NCBI GenBank assembly: GCA_020741755.1
Contig: DYYI01000051.1
Span: 1 to 7,215, forward strand
DNA: 7,215 nucleotides
Direction: 5' to 3'
DNA from: Aliicoccus persicus_A
GTDB lineage: Bacteria; Bacillota; Bacilli; Staphylococcales; Salinicoccaceae
Of the stretch, positions 7,091-7,215 are shown piece after piece. Every line of letters starts with the position of its first letter. Position 1 is the stretch's first letter. The notes under the pieces are model-generated. The model did no database searches. It was given only the letters and a program-made list of their open reading frames with translations, and was not told the origin of the DNA. Both the position numbers and the translations under genes were made by a program.

Positions 7091-7215
7091 GAGGAACACT
7101 TTTGACCTTTATCTGTTCCTCAGACGATAAAATCTTGTGCTGCGGAACACTTTTGCCCATTATCTGTTCCTCAGACGATAAAATCTAGTGCTGCGGAACA
7201 CTTTTGCCCATTAAC
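7091..7215. repeat. Class 3 units (GAGGAACA or GCGGAACA / TGTTCCTC arms), cut by window end
   Basis: GAGGAACA 7091-7098 pairs perfectly with TGTTCCTC 7114-7121. GCGGAACA 7142-7149 pairs with TGTTCCTC 7165-7172 with one mismatch, flanked by CTG/CAG pairing. A third left arm (7193-7200) and its 15-base loop end exactly at 7215, where the next right arm is expected. The linkers are AGACGATAAAATC followed by TTGTGCT or TAGTGCT. Confidence 0.88.

Larger units (their letters stand above)
6805..7215. repeat. Tandem array of ~51-52 bp units built from alternating complementary arms, three sequence classes
   Basis: This fills the non-coding stretch after the CapA-like gene, starting 25 bases past its stop. 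One arm series starts at 6832, 6883, 6936, 6987, 7039, 7091, 7142 and 7193. The opposite, complementary series starts at 6805, 6856, 6907, 6959, 7010, 7062, 7114 and 7165. Both keep a 51-52 base step throughout, so about eight units share one ancestry. Between arms, a short loop (15 bases, beginning CTT in the two better-preserved classes) alternates with a longer linker of about 20 bases that has an A-rich core (GGAAAAAT, GGAAAATC or GATAAAATC). There are no U-runs behind the stems, so they are not ordinary terminators. The mixed 51/52 period breaks any reading frame, and no ORF covers it. It is not a CRISPR, because loops and linkers repeat instead of varying. The array runs to the window edge and may continue. 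Its function is unknown. Confidence 0.9.

Noticed and set aside
6936..7172. Series of Rho-independent terminators
   Set aside because: No U-run follows any stem on either strand. The A-rich cores lie in the linkers and are not adjacent to a stem end.
6805..7215. CRISPR array
   Set aside because: The stretches between arms are near-identical copies rather than unique spacers, the arms are only 8-10 bases, and no cas genes are present.

Overview
The window looks like a chromosomal segment of a moderately AT-rich Bacillota bacterium. Ribosome-binding sites are strong and of the AGGAGG/AGGTGA type, one start codon is TTG, promoters are SigA-like, terminators are compact with U-runs, and the protein set is typical of Bacillota. 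The family may be Staphylococcaceae (Macrococcus, Jeotgalicoccus, Nosocomiicoccus or Salinicoccus-like). That placement is an impression from protein style, not a measured result. All five genes lie on the + strand, and no RNA gene, insertion sequence or CRISPR array is visible.

Region 1 (1-3630) reads as one transcription unit. It holds the 3' part of a phosphonate ABC transporter permease (phnE, cut by the window edge), a calcineurin-type metallophosphoesterase related to YkuE, and a large secreted endonuclease/exonuclease/phosphatase (EEP) enzyme with an unusual N-terminal chitobiase/hexosaminidase-C-like domain. The last two genes are only 12 bases apart and a strong terminator follows the nuclease. 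Together they could form a phosphorus-scavenging set: an extracellular nuclease/phosphatase, a surface or cytoplasmic phosphoesterase, and uptake of phosphonate/phosphite. This link is inference.

Region 2 (3631-5405) is a self-contained osmoprotection cassette. A good SigA-type promoter leads into a BCCT-family betaine transporter with a TTG start behind a strong Shine-Dalgarno sequence, and a compact terminator closes it. Region 3 (5406-6779) is a single gene for a CapA/PgsA-type metallophosphoesterase-fold protein. It has no signal peptide or membrane anchor and no capsule or polyglutamate genes beside it.

Region 4 (6780-7215) is non-coding and the most unusual part. It is a tandem array of about eight units with a 51-52 bp period. 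Each unit carries two mutually complementary arms around an A-rich core. The arms fall into three sequence classes (TGCCGCACA-like, GAGTAACA/TGTTACTC, GAGGAACA/TGTTCCTC). Where the array changes class, both arms of the short-loop hairpin change together, so pairing is kept. The last hairpin is cut by the window end. I do not recognise this repeat family. The array is the best candidate here for something undescribed.
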